DNA of 43,398 nt from Pseudomonas sp. UBA4194 (GCF_002379585.1 NZ_DFUE01000084.1:1-43398), one strand, 5' to 3'; counted from the first letter of the stretch, positions 11,691-21,895 are shown. Program-made: numbers and translations. Notes: generated from the sequence alone by a model not told the origin.

Positions 11691-12785
11691 ATGTCCCTTG
11701 TGCTCGAGCAGGTCACCCGCAGCGTGGAAAACCGTTTACACATCGACCACGCGTCGCTGGTATTCGAACCCGGTTCGTTCAATGTCTTGCTGGGACGAAC
11801 GCTGTCCGGCAAGACCAGCCTGATGCGCCTCATGGCCGGGCTGGACAAACCCGACAGCGGTCGGGTGCTGATGAACGGCGTGGACGTCACCGGTAAACCG
11901 GTACGCCAGCGCAACGTCTCGATGGTCTATCAGCAGTTCATCAACTACCCCACCATGACCGTGTACGAGAACATCGCCTCGCCGTTGCGCCAGGCGGGTC
12001 TGGGTCGCGAGCAGATCGAGGAGCGGGTGCTGCAGACCGCGCGCATGCTGCGCATAGAGCCATTTCTCAAGCGCCATCCGCTGGAGCTTTCAGGAGGGCA
12101 GCAGCAGCGCACGGCCATGGCCCGCGCCCTGGTCAAGGACGCCGAGCTGATCCTGTTCGACGAGCCCCTGGTCAACCTGGACTACAAGCTGCGTGAAGAG
12201 CTGCGCTTTGAAATGCGCGAGCTGTTCATCACGCGCCACACCATTGCCGTGTACGCCACCACCGAGCCCAATGAAGCCTTGGCGCTGGGGGGCACTACCA
12301 CGATCCTGCATGAGGGTCGCGTGGTGCAGAGCGGCAAGACCCCGGAGGTCTACCACCGGCCGGCTTCGGTGCTTGCCGCGGAGCTGTTCTCCGAACCACC
12401 GATCAACATGATCGACGGGCGCGTGGATGGGCACGAAGTCAGCTTCGCCAACTTCGTGCATTTCGTGCGCAACCTGGACCTGCGCGACATTGCCGATGGC
12501 GCCTACAGCTTCGGCGTGCGCCCCAGCCACATCAGCCTGACCCCCTCCAATGACGATGACCTGGAACTGGCGGTGATCGTCGAGCTGGCGGAAATCAGTG
12601 GCTCGGAAACCTTTCTGCATGTGCGCAACGAGCACTTTCGCCTGGTACTGCACCTGCCTGGGGTCCATGACTACGACGTCGATGCGGCGATTCCGGTGTA
12701 CATCCCCACCCACAAACTGTTCGTTTTCGATCCCGATGGCCGCCTGATCCAGGCGCCCGGTCGGCGCGTCGCGAGGGTTGCCTGA
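11691..12785 (+). CDS. ABC importer ATPase 1, GlpS-like (glycerol/polyol type)
   Basis: A 364-residue nucleotide-binding subunit with a C-terminal MalK-type regulatory (TOBE) domain after about residue 235. Walker A is GRTLSGKT (35-42), the Q-loop is near 81-82, the signature LSGGQ is intact at 133-137 and Walker B is LFDE (155-158). The switch histidine, expected in YVTHDQ, is replaced: the sequence reads YATTEP, with Thr191 at the His position. With its partner ATPase it resembles the GlpS/GlpT pair of the rhizobial glycerol ABC transporter. The ATG at 11691 is chosen because the protein then begins with the first strand of the fold; the ribosome site is weak. It overlaps the next gene (TGATG). 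Confidence 0.85.
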   Translation: MSLVLEQVTRSVENRLHIDHASLVFEPGSFNVLLGRTLSGKTSLMRLMAGLDKPDSGRVLMNGVDVTGKPVRQRNVSMVYQQFINYPTMTVYENIASPLRQAGLGREQIEERVLQTARMLRIEPFLKRHPLELSGGQQQRTAMARALVKDAELILFDEPLVNLDYKLREELRFEMRELFITRHTIAVYATTEPNEALALGGTTTILHEGRVVQSGKTPEVYHRPASVLAAELFSEPPINMIDGRVDGHEVSFANFVHFVRNLDLRDIADGAYSFGVRPSHISLTPSNDDDLELAVIVELAEISGSETFLHVRNEHFRLVLHLPGVHDYDVDAAIPVYIPTHKLFVFDPDGRLIQAPGRRVARVA

Positions 12786-13878
12786 TGGCCGAGATCCGTT
12801 TGCAGCAATTGGCCCACAGCTACAGCCCCAACCCGGCCGGGCCTGAAGACTATGCCATCCGCGAGATGGACCATATCTGGCAGCAGGGTGGCGCCTACGC
12901 CTTGCTGGGTCCGTCGGGCTGCGGCAAGTCGACCCTGCTCAATATCATTTCCGGGCTGCTCAGCCCATCCCACGGACAGGTGCTGTTCGACGGTCGAGTG
13001 GTCAACGAACTGAGTCCGGAACGACGCAATATCGCCCAGGTTTTCCAGTTTCCCGTGGTGTACGACACCATGACCGTGTTCGACAATCTGGCCTTCCCGC
13101 TGCGCAATCAGGGCAAGAACGAGGCCGATGTCAAGGCGCGGGTGGAAGAGGTGGCCGAGGTGCTCGACCTGCAGCGCCTGTTGCACAAGAAGGCGCGCAA
13201 TCTCAGCGCCGACGAGAAGCAGAAGGTGTCGATGGGGCGCGGCCTGGTACGCGACGACGTGTCGGCGATCCTCTTCGATGAACCGCTGACCGTGATCGAT
13301 CCGCACCTGAAGTGGAAGCTGCGACGCAAACTCAAGCAGATCCACGAGCAATTCAATATCACCATGGTCTACGTCACCCACGACCAGTTGGAAGCTTCCA
13401 CATTCGCCGACAAGATCGCCGTGATGTACGGCGGACAGATCGTCCAGTTCGGCACCCCGCGGGAATTGTTCGAGCGCCCGGCACACACCTTCGTGGGCTA
13501 CTTCATCGGCAGTCCCGGCATGAACCTGGTGGATGTGCAGCCTGAACGCGGCGGCGTCGGTTTCGGCGGTATCCACGTGCCGCTGTCCGAGGCCTTGCAG
13601 GCGCGCATTGCCCAGGGCGGCTGGCAGCGCTTGCAGATCGGCATCCGTCCGGAGTTCGTGCGGGTCTGGGACGAAGGCTTCGAAGAGGCGTTGCAGAGCG
13701 AACTGGTGCACCTGGAAGACCTGGGCACCTACAAGATCCTGACCCTGGCCCTGGGCGGGCAGACCCTCAAGGTGCGCCTGCCCGAGGATCGCCCGGTGCC
13801 CGAGGGCACGGTGTGCATCAGCTTTCCGGCACAGTGGTTGATGGTGTATGCCGACGAACGCCTGCTGGAGGTGACGCC

Positions 13879-13882
<4 letters not shown>
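12785..13882 (+). CDS. ABC importer ATPase 2, GlpT-like (glycerol/polyol type)
   Basis: A 365-residue second ATPase with a MalK-like C-terminal domain. Walker A GPSGCGKST is at 42-50, Walker B LFDE at 163-166, and the switch His199 is in YVTHDQ, all canonical. The signature loop is not: LSGGQ is replaced by LSADE at 140-144, followed by KQKVSMGRGLV. The lesion is complementary to that of ATPase 1, so only one of the two composite ATP sites keeps all its motifs. It overlaps its upstream neighbour by TGATG and its downstream neighbour by ATGA, indicating tight translational coupling. Confidence 0.85.
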
Positions 13883-14745
<863 letters not shown>

Positions 14746-14752
14746 GGCCGCC

Positions 14753-15553
<801 letters not shown>

Positions 15554-15564
15554 GGAGCACGACG

Positions 15565-15837
15565 ATGGATTGGATGGCCTGGACCTTACCCACCGCCGCG
15601 TTCTTTGGCGCCATCGCGCTGTTGCTGGCGGGCATGACGGTGTTCGAGTTGCGCTCGCCCTGTACCGAGCGCCGCGGTTTCCTGCCGATCGCCACCACCC
15701 GCGGCGATCGCTTGTTCATTGGTCTTCTCGGCAGCGCCTACCTGCATTTGCTGGTGATCGGCGTCACCGACTGGAGCATCTGGGTAGCCTCGTTGCTGTC
15801 CCTGGTGTGGCTGTTGGCGGTCATGCGCTGGGGCTGA
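15565..15837 (+). CDS. Small integral membrane protein of the ABC operon (DUF2160-like)
   Basis: A 90-residue, very hydrophobic protein with three predicted membrane helices at about 9-28, 49-68 and 71-87. A short polar loop at 30-49 (RSPCTERRGFLPIATTRGD) separates the first two, and the protein ends MRWG. It lies 11 bases after permease 2 behind a GAGGAG ribosome site and 48 bases before the binding-protein gene, so it is part of the operon. I recognise it as resembling the DUF2160 proteins found in glycerol-type ABC operons. No biochemical role is known to me; it could be an accessory subunit that stabilises the permease pair or gates substrate. Confidence 0.75.
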   Translation: MDWMAWTLPTAAFFGAIALLLAGMTVFELRSPCTERRGFLPIATTRGDRLFIGLLGSAYLHLLVIGVTDWSIWVASLLSLVWLLAVMRWG

Positions 15838-15885
15838 TGTGAGCCTGCTGGCGTGGAGCGATAAAAACTTAAACCGGAGGTCACT

Positions 15886-17631
15886 ATGTTCGAGAACAAC
15901 AACAAGCTGCGACATAGCATTGCCCTGGCAACCCTGCTGGCCTGCGCCAGCTTGAGCGCTTCGGCGTGGGCGGATGCCTATGAAGACGCGGCCAAGAAAT
16001 GGGTCGACAGTGAATTCAAGCCCTCGACCCTCGACCCTGCCCAGCAGATGGCCGAGATGAAGTGGTTCATCGAGGCGGCCAAGCCGTTTCGCGGCATGAG
16101 CATCAACGTGGTGTCCGAAACGCTCACCACCCACGAGTACGAAGCCAAGACCCTGGCCAAGGCCTTCAGTGAAATCACCGGGATCAAGCTGACCCACGAC
16201 CTGCTGCAGGAAGGCGACGTGGTGGAGAAACTGCAGACCCAGATGCAGTCGGACAAGAACATCTACGACGGCTGGGTCAACGACTCGGACCTGATCGGTA
16301 CGCACTTTCGCTATGGCAAGACCGAAGCCATTACCGACATGATGGAAAGCCCTGAGGGCAAGAAGGCCACCTCGCCGACCCTGGACCTCAAGGATTTCAT
16401 CGGTATCTCCTTCACCACCGCGCCCGACAAGAAGATCTATCAGTTGCCCGACCAGCAGTTCGCCAACCTTTACTGGTTCCGCGCCGACTGGTTCGAACGG
16501 CCGGAATTGAAGAAGAAGTTCAAGGAAATCTACGGCTATGAGTTGGGTGTACCGGTCAACTGGTCGGCCTATGAAGACATTGCCAAGTTCTTCTCCGAGG
16601 ACGTGAAGGAGATCGACGGCAAACGCATCTATGGCCACATGGACTATGGCAAGAAAGACCCGTCACTGGGGTGGCGTTTCACCGACGCCTGGTTCTCCAT
16701 GGCCGGTGGCGGCGACAAGGGCCTGCCGAACGGGCTGCCGGTGGATGAGTGGGGCATTCGCGTGGAGGATTGCCATCCCGTGGGCTCCAGCGTGACCCGC
16801 GGTGGCGACACCAATGGCCCGGCCGCGGTGTACGCCACGCAGAAGTACGTGGACTGGATGCGTGCCTACGCGCCGCCCGAAGCTCAGGGCATGACGTTCT
16901 CGGAATCGGGGCCGGTGCCGGCGCAGGGCAACATCGCCCAGCAGATCTTCTGGTACACCGCCTTCACTGCGGACATGACCAAGCCAGGCCTGCCAGTGAT
17001 GAATGCCGATGGCACGCCCAAGTGGCGCATGGCACCTTCGCCCAAAGGGCCGTATTGGGAGGAGGGCATGAAGCTGGGCTATCAGGACACCGGTTCCTGG
17101 ACCTTCCTCAAGTCGACGCCGGAGAAGCAACGCCTGGCGGCCTGGTTGTATGCCCAGTTCGTCACCTCCAAGACGGTATCGCTGAAGAAGACCATCATTG
17201 GTCTGACCCCGATTCGCGAGTCTGACATCAACTCACAGGCCATGACCGACCTGGCGCCCAAGCTGGGCGGGCTGGTGGAGTTCTACCGCAGCCCGGCACG
17301 GGTGCAGTGGACCCCGACCGGCACCAACGTGCCGGACTATCCACGCCTGGCCCAGTTGTGGTGGAGTCACATTTCGGAAGCCGCCAGCGGCGAGAAGACC
17401 CCGCAGCAGGCGCTCGATGGCCTGGCCAAGGATCAGGACGCGATCATGACGCGCCTGGAACGCAGCAAGGTGCAGCCGGTGTGCGGACCGAAGATGAATC
17501 CGGAACGTGACGCGCAGTACTGGTTCGATCAGCCGGGCGCGCCTAAGCCCAAGCTGGCCAACGAGAAGCCGCAAGGACAGACGGTGGGTTACGCCGAGCT
17601 GTTGAAATCCTGGGAGGATGCGAGGAAGTGA
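15886..17631 (+). CDS. ABC importer periplasmic binding protein, GlpV-like
   Basis: A 581-residue solute-binding protein with a Sec signal peptide (residues 1-29, cleavage after AWA). At about 550 mature residues it is larger than typical sugar-binding proteins (about 400), as in the GlpV-like group. Aromatic residues are plentiful (LYWFRADWFERPEL, FWYTAFTADM, QLWWSHISEA), as expected for a polyol or sugar pocket. A strong GGAGG site at 15876-15880 precedes the ATG, consistent with the excess of binding protein that importers need. It is the last gene of the sigma-54 operon. Glycerol is the best-guess ligand from the family; another polyol or small alcohol is possible. Confidence 0.85.
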   Translation: MFENNNKLRHSIALATLLACASLSASAWADAYEDAAKKWVDSEFKPSTLDPAQQMAEMKWFIEAAKPFRGMSINVVSETLTTHEYEAKTLAKAFSEITGIKLTHDLLQEGDVVEKLQTQMQSDKNIYDGWVNDSDLIGTHFRYGKTEAITDMMESPEGKKATSPTLDLKDFIGISFTTAPDKKIYQLPDQQFANLYWFRADWFERPELKKKFKEIYGYELGVPVNWSAYEDIAKFFSEDVKEIDGKRIYGHMDYGKKDPSLGWRFTDAWFSMAGGGDKGLPNGLPVDEWGIRVEDCHPVGSSVTRGGDTNGPAAVYATQKYVDWMRAYAPPEAQGMTFSESGPVPAQGNIAQQIFWYTAFTADMTKPGLPVMNADGTPKWRMAPSPKGPYWEEGMKLGYQDTGSWTFLKSTPEKQRLAAWLYAQFVTSKTVSLKKTIIGLTPIRESDINSQAMTDLAPKLGGLVEFYRSPARVQWTPTGTNVPDYPRLAQLWWSHISEAASGEKTPQQALDGLAKDQDAIMTRLERSKVQPVCGPKMNPERDAQYWFDQPGAPKPKLANEKPQGQTVGYAELLKSWEDARK

Positions 17632-17662
17632 GGGCGTAGAGGTGGGGTGAGGCTGCTGGCGC

Positions 17663-17864
17663 CTTCGCGGCTGGACGCCGCTCCTACGGGCGGTGTCTGG
17701 GGTGGACTCTTCGCGGCTTCACGCCGCTCCTACAGGGGGAGAGTGTCTGGGATGGACTCTCCGCGGCTGGACGCCGCTCCTACAGGGGGGTGTCTGGGGT
17801 GGCCTCTTCGCGGCTGGACGCCGCTCCTACAGGGGTTCTGTAGGAGCGGCGTGAAGCCGCGAAG
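17663..17864. repeat. REP cluster: four direct copies plus one inverted
   Basis: Five 25-base copies of a REP unit with core GCGGCTGGACGCCGCTCCTA. Direct copies are at 17663-17687, 17709-17733, 17759-17783 and 17806-17830; an inverted copy is at 17840-17864. Start-to-start spacing is 46, 50 and 47 bases, and the spacers share a GTGTCTGGGGTGG-like sequence, so REP and spacer appear to have multiplied together. The last direct copy and the inverted copy form a large hairpin of the BIME type. Each unit contains the imperfect palindrome GCGGC-N-GCCGC. The cluster lies between convergent glpV-like and folD genes and may end both transcripts. No REP-associated transposase is in the window. Confidence 0.88.
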
Positions 17865-17897
17865 GGGCCGGCAGCGGCGCTGATGTTCCGGATCAAC

Positions 17898-18752
17898 TCA
17901 CCCGTGCAGCGTCTCTGCCGCGTAAAGGGTGTTTTCCAGCAGACACGCCCGCGTCATCGGCCCAACTCCACCCGGCACCGGGGTAATCCACCCGGCGCGG
18001 GGCAGGGCGGTTTCGTACACCACATCGCCGACCAGTTTGCCATCGGCCTGACGGTTGATGCCCACGTCGATGACGATGGCGCCTTCCTTGATCCACTCAC
18101 CCTTGACCAGCCCGGGTTTGCCCGCAGCCACCACCACCAGATCGGCACGACCGACGTGGCCAGGCAGGTCCTGTGTGAAACGGTGGGTAACGGTCACGGT
18201 GCAGCCGGCCAGCAGCAACTCCATGGCCATCGGACGGCCAACGATATTCGAGGCGCCCACCACCACCGCGTTCATGCCATACAAATCCTGCCCGGTGCTT
18301 TCCAGCAGGGTCATGATGCCCTTGGGCGTGCAGGGGCGCAGCAGTGGAATACGCTGAGCCAGGCGGCCGACGTTATAAGGGTGGAAGCCATCGACGTCCT
18401 TGTCCGGACGGATACGCTCCAGCAATTGGGAGGCATCCAGGTGCTCGGGCAACGGAAGCTGCAACAGGATGCCGTCGATCTGGTCATCCTCGTTGAGCTT
18501 GTCGATCAGCGTTTGCAGCGCTTGCTGGGTGGTGCTGCTGGGCAAGTCGAACGCCTGGGAAAGGAAGCCGACTTCTTCGCAGTCTTTACGCTTGTGCGAG
18601 ACATAGACCTGGGAGGCAGCGTCGGTCCCCACCAGAATCACTGCAAGCCCTGGAGTGCGCAGGCCTTGCTGGCGACGCTCGGCGACACGTTGGGCGATCT
18701 GCTGGCGCAGGTTAGCGGCGATCGCCTTGCCGTCGATTAGTTGTGCAGTCAT
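17898..18752 (-). CDS. folD: Bifunctional methylene-THF dehydrogenase/cyclohydrolase
   Basis: A 284-residue cytoplasmic enzyme that interconverts 5,10-methylene-, methenyl- and 10-formyl-tetrahydrofolate with NADP. Family motifs are all present: YVSHKRKDCEEVGF with the catalytic Lys, GILLQLPLPEHLD, the dinucleotide-binding GASNIVGRPMAMELL, and PVPGGVGPMTRACLLENT near the C-terminus. Length is normal. It reads away from the tRNA cluster and is convergent with the importer operon across the REP cluster, so it is not part of that operon. Confidence 0.96.
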   Translation of the reverse strand: MTAQLIDGKAIAANLRQQIAQRVAERRQQGLRTPGLAVILVGTDAASQVYVSHKRKDCEEVGFLSQAFDLPSSTTQQALQTLIDKLNEDDQIDGILLQLPLPEHLDASQLLERIRPDKDVDGFHPYNVGRLAQRIPLLRPCTPKGIMTLLESTGQDLYGMNAVVVGASNIVGRPMAMELLLAGCTVTVTHRFTQDLPGHVGRADLVVVAAGKPGLVKGEWIKEGAIVIDVGINRQADGKLVGDVVYETALPRAGWITPVPGGVGPMTRACLLENTLYAAETLHG

Positions 18753-18856
18753 GACGCGTGATTAACCATCGAAAGGGAATGAAAATGTGCGCGCATTCTC
18801 GCATGTCGTGGGGCCAGGGCAAAGGCGCTTGGTCCGGGAAACCTCCTAACCCCTTT

Positions 18857-18913
18857 AATTAAATGAATTTTTTTCAAAAAGGTGTTGACGACCTGCAGGC
18901 TCGTCTATAACAT
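18857..18913 (+). promoter_or_regulatory. Promoter of the tRNA cluster with A/T-rich upstream element
   Basis: A -35 TTGACG is at 18885-18890. The -10 may be TATAAC at 18906-18911 (15-base spacer) or TAACAT at 18908-18913 (17-base spacer). An A/T-rich tract at 18857-18880 lies directly upstream and resembles an UP element, common at stable-RNA promoters. The first tRNA begins about 130 bases downstream, leaving a 5' leader to be trimmed. Confidence 0.6.
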
Positions 18914-19042
18914 TCGTCGCACTTGTCGGGCAGGGCCTAGCACTGGTGAAGAAGGTCAGACAGAATAAGCGGATTTTTAGCTTGTTCGAAACGACTGACT
19001 GAAGCTCTGGATTTGTAATCTGCAAGGACTACAGACTCTAAA

Positions 19043-19119
19043 GCGCCCGTAGCTCAGCTGGATAGAGCATCCGCCTTCTAAGCGGATGGTCGCAGGTTCG
19101 AGTCCTGCCGGGTGCGCCA
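19043..19119 (+). tRNA. tRNA-Arg (anticodon TCT)
   Basis: A 77-base cloverleaf with encoded CCA. Acceptor GCGCCCG pairs with CGGGTGC (one G-T pair). The anticodon stem TCCGC/GCGGA encloses loop CTTCTAA with anticodon TCT. The T arm carries GGTTCGAGTCC. It is the first of three tRNAs. Confidence 0.96.
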
Positions 19120-19160
19120 TTAGGCAGCTTTGGCACAAGTAACGCAGTAAACGCAATATG

Positions 19161-19236
19161 GTGGGCGTAGCTCAGTTGGTAGAGCACAGGATTGTGACTC
19201 CTGTTGTCGTGGGTTCGATCCCCATCGTCCACCCCA
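19161..19236 (+). tRNA. tRNA-His (anticodon GTG)
   Basis: A 76-base cloverleaf with encoded CCA. Acceptor GTGGGCG pairs with CGTCCAC. Stem CAGGA/TCCTG encloses loop TTGTGAC, anticodon GTG. The base before it, G at 19160, can supply the G(-1) that identifies tRNA-His, opposite discriminator C. Confidence 0.96.
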
Positions 19237-19244
19237 TATTCCGA

Positions 19245-19282
19245 AAAGGCGCCTGATTCTCACCGATCCGGCGCCTTTGCTT
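19245..19282 (+). terminator. Hairpin between tRNA-His and tRNA-Leu
   Basis: AAAGGCGCC at 19245-19253 pairs perfectly with GGCGCCTTT at 19270-19278 across a 16-base loop. Only a short, broken T tract (GCTTT) follows. It may be a partial terminator or an RNA-processing site within the tRNA transcript. Confidence 0.4.
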
Positions 19283-19294
19283 TAAACGCTACAT

Positions 19295-19379
19295 GCGGAC
19301 GTGGTGAAATTGGTAGACACACTGGATTTAGGTTCCAGCGGCGCAAGCTGTAAGAGTTCGAGTCTCTTCGTCCGCACCA
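19295..19379 (+). tRNA. tRNA-Leu (anticodon TAG)
   Basis: An 85-base class II tRNA with encoded CCA. Acceptor GCGGACG pairs with CGTCCGC. Stem CTGGA/TCCAG encloses loop TTTAGGT, anticodon TAG. A long variable arm follows, as expected for leucine tRNAs, then the T arm GAGTTCGAGTCTC. Confidence 0.96.
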
Positions 19380-19420
19380 TCTGTCGTCACTCTCGCCAAT
19401 TGCGGTGAGTGAGCAAAACG

Positions 19421-19448
19421 AAAAAGCCGCCTTTTGGGCGGCTTTTTT
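19421..19448. terminator. Bidirectional rho-independent terminator
   Basis: GCCGCC at 19426-19431 and GGCGGC at 19437-19442 form a stem, flanked by AAAAA on the left and TTTTTT on the right. It can end the tRNA transcript on the plus strand and the phytochrome kinase transcript on the minus strand. Confidence 0.88.
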
Positions 19449-19514
19449 GCGTTTGGATTTTGGCTTAAGAAGCGAGAAGTCCCTCCATCCCCTGTCCCTC
19501 CCAATAAACGCCCA

Positions 19515-21683
19515 TCAAGCCACCATGGGTTGCACCATGCTGAACGTAATGATGTTCCCGCTCTGCTCCACGCTGATCTGCCCGCTGTGCGCCGCCGCGA
19601 TGGCCTGGGAAATGTACAGGCCGATGCCCAAGCCGTTCTTGTTGCGCAGGTTGTCAGCGCTTTGCGGCTTGAAGGGTTGGAACAGGGTGCCCAATCGTTC
19701 AGCGGGGACCGGATTCGTCTCGTTCAGTACGGACAGGCGAGTGTCATTGCCATCCAGGCTCAGACTGATCAATACCGGCTTGCCCGGCGTGCCATGGTAG
19801 CGCGCATTGCCCAGCAGGTTGGTGATGACCTGGGCGTAGCGATCCGGGTCCACCATGGCGCGTACGTCCGGCGCGATGTGTGCATCGATGGTCATGCCGG
19901 GGAAGGCCACAGCGGTTTCGGCGACGATGCTCTGCACCAGCGCAGAAAGATCGGTGTCGACGCGATTGACCAGGATGCCGAGGCCGGATTGCAGGCGGCT
20001 CATTTCCAGGATCTGGCTGATCAGGCGCTCCATGCGGCCGCTGGAGTGGCTGATGTGCTTGCGCAGCTCGGTGTCGCGAACTTCACTGGAGGAAAGCATC
20101 GCCGCTGCCATGGATATCGATTGCAATGGGTTGCGCAGGTCGTGGCCGAGCATGGCGATCAGGCGCTGGCGCATGCCGTCGATTTCACTGGCACGGCTCA
20201 GGCACAGCTCGACCAGATCACGCCGCAGTTTTTCGGCGATTTCGATCTCGGTGTCGGTCCAGCTGGGCGAGCGGCCCCGCACGACTTCTTCCCAGGCTTC
20301 GAATGAGCCGCGAGGCGTCAGGCGGGGCCCCGATGGGCCCACCCTGACGATTTTCTCCGGCTTGCCACCCCAGCGCACGTGGTGGATCTCTTCCTTGCGC
20401 AGCCAGATGATCCAGCCGGATTCCTGGCGGTGAAAGCGCACAGCCAGTACCCCGCAGTACGCGTGAGGATTACCTTCGGTGTCGACGCTCTGCCAGTGAT
20501 CGGTATGAAAAACCTCGTGCTGGCCGTCTTGTTCCAGGTGCTCGATGATTTGCCGGCAGATCAGATCGAACTGTCCGCCGATGCTTTGCGTGCGGCCGGA
20601 CATGACCACCGCCGCGCCGTCGCAGGGCACCAGTGCGGCAATGTTGTCGGGCTGACCGCTCAGCGCTGCCACCAGGTCTTCGGAGTCGCGCGCGTGCAGG
20701 ATCAGCGCCTGCTGCTGCTCGCTGGCGCGCTTGAGCGTTTGCGTTGCCAGGTTGTGCTCCAGTCGTTCGACCAGCGCGCTGCACACCTGGGAGATCACCT
20801 GGAACGACATGCGCAGCGGATGCGCCATGGTTTTGGGTGCCATGTGGTGGCAGGAAAACAGCCCCCACAGTTTGCCGCCTACCACGATCGAGACACTCAT
20901 GGATGCGCGCACGCCCATGTTGGTCAGGTATTCGCAATGAATCGGCGAGACGCTGCGCAGGCTGCTGAAGCTGAGGTCGAACGGCTTGCCGGTCTGCGGG
21001 TTCAGCCCTGGCATCAGCGGTGATGGCGCATAGGCCACATCGGCGATCAGGCGAATGGGATTCTGTATATAAAGAAGGCGGGCCTGGGCTGGAATGTCGG
21101 ACGCCGGGTAGCGCTGGCCCAGATAACTCTCCAGGTCGCTACGGCGCGCCTCAGCGATCACTTCGCCGGACAGGTCCGGGCGAAAGCGATAGGCCATGAC
21201 CCGGTCGAAGCCGGTCATGTTGCGTATTTCGTCGGTCACCCGGCTCAGCAGGCTGTCGATGTCATGGCGCGACTGCATCTGACTGATGATGCGCTGGGCG
21301 TAGAGCGCGAACTGGCTGAACGAGGCGCTGGCGGTGCGTCGCGGCTCCAGCTCCAGGTAAAGCACCGACTGGTAGCGGTGCGCGACCACGTCGAACAATC
21401 TGCCCAGCAGGATGCTTTCCACGCTGTTGACCCAGTGATCATCGCTGGCCAGGCCTTCGGCGATCAACTCGATCATGCCGTTGCCCAACAGCTGGCTGTC
21501 TGGTTCGGTGCCGGGCGGCATGTCGAAGCCGGCCACCTTCTCCAGGTTCGCACTGCGGCTCAGTACCCGCCCCTCACTGCTCAGCGCGATCAGTGCTCCA
21601 TGAGGCTGGATGGCCCCCGGCAGATGAATCGGCTCATCCTCGCAGTTGGCCAGGGTGACGGGCGTATCGGAACTTGAGGCCAT
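19515..21683 (-). CDS. Bacteriophytochrome sensor histidine kinase
   Basis: A 722-residue red/far-red photoreceptor kinase of PAS-GAF-PHY-HisKA-HATPase layout without a receiver domain. Biliverdin should attach to Cys14 in NCEDEPIHLPGAIQPHG. The GAF pocket has YPASDIPAQ (Asp196), His249 in SPIHCEYL and His279. The PHY tongue has PRGSF (457-461). The kinase has H-box His514 in MLGHDLRNP, N-box NLLGNARYH (622-630) and G2 GLGIGL (684-689). The G1 box, usually D-x-G-x-G, reads NETNPVP at 654-660 and lacks the conserved Asp and Gly. No heme oxygenase (bphO) or response regulator is adjacent. The ATG at 21683 has AGGA 6 bases upstream; the longer frame to 21797 is not family-like. Confidence 0.93.
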   Translation of the reverse strand: MASSSDTPVTLANCEDEPIHLPGAIQPHGALIALSSEGRVLSRSANLEKVAGFDMPPGTEPDSQLLGNGMIELIAEGLASDDHWVNSVESILLGRLFDVVAHRYQSVLYLELEPRRTASASFSQFALYAQRIISQMQSRHDIDSLLSRVTDEIRNMTGFDRVMAYRFRPDLSGEVIAEARRSDLESYLGQRYPASDIPAQARLLYIQNPIRLIADVAYAPSPLMPGLNPQTGKPFDLSFSSLRSVSPIHCEYLTNMGVRASMSVSIVVGGKLWGLFSCHHMAPKTMAHPLRMSFQVISQVCSALVERLEHNLATQTLKRASEQQQALILHARDSEDLVAALSGQPDNIAALVPCDGAAVVMSGRTQSIGGQFDLICRQIIEHLEQDGQHEVFHTDHWQSVDTEGNPHAYCGVLAVRFHRQESGWIIWLRKEEIHHVRWGGKPEKIVRVGPSGPRLTPRGSFEAWEEVVRGRSPSWTDTEIEIAEKLRRDLVELCLSRASEIDGMRQRLIAMLGHDLRNPLQSISMAAAMLSSSEVRDTELRKHISHSSGRMERLISQILEMSRLQSGLGILVNRVDTDLSALVQSIVAETAVAFPGMTIDAHIAPDVRAMVDPDRYAQVITNLLGNARYHGTPGKPVLISLSLDGNDTRLSVLNETNPVPAERLGTLFQPFKPQSADNLRNKNGLGIGLYISQAIAAAHSGQISVEQSGNIITFSMVQPMVA

Positions 21684-21895
21684 GGCGGTCCTGCGGCGGA
21701 GGAGGGCATTGGTGAGGTGTAATGGGGGTAGTGTAGCCGGGGTGTCGCCTGATTCCGGAAGTGCAAGGATAACAGTCACCCCGGTAATGTCTTGCAAAAG
21801 TTGTCCGCCAGGCAGCGATTCGGGCCTGAAACGGGCTTTTAGGCCTGCCGTTTAACGGTTTTTGGCCCGACTTGGTTCATCGCCGGGTGCACAGG

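Noticed and set aside
17663..17864. CRISPR-like regular repeats
   Set aside because: Spacers resemble each other, repeats contain the REP palindrome and vary, one copy is inverted and no cas gene is present.
17647..17883. 78-codon open frame across the REP cluster
   Set aside because: Its sequence consists almost wholly of REP repeats, so the frame is accidental.
19038..19232. 64-codon minus-strand frame over the tRNAs
   Set aside because: It is the antisense of tRNA-Arg and tRNA-His, a known annotation artefact.
21684..21797. 38-residue N-terminal extension of the phytochrome kinase
   Set aside because: No ribosome site, not family-like, and it would move the chromophore Cys far from the N-terminus.
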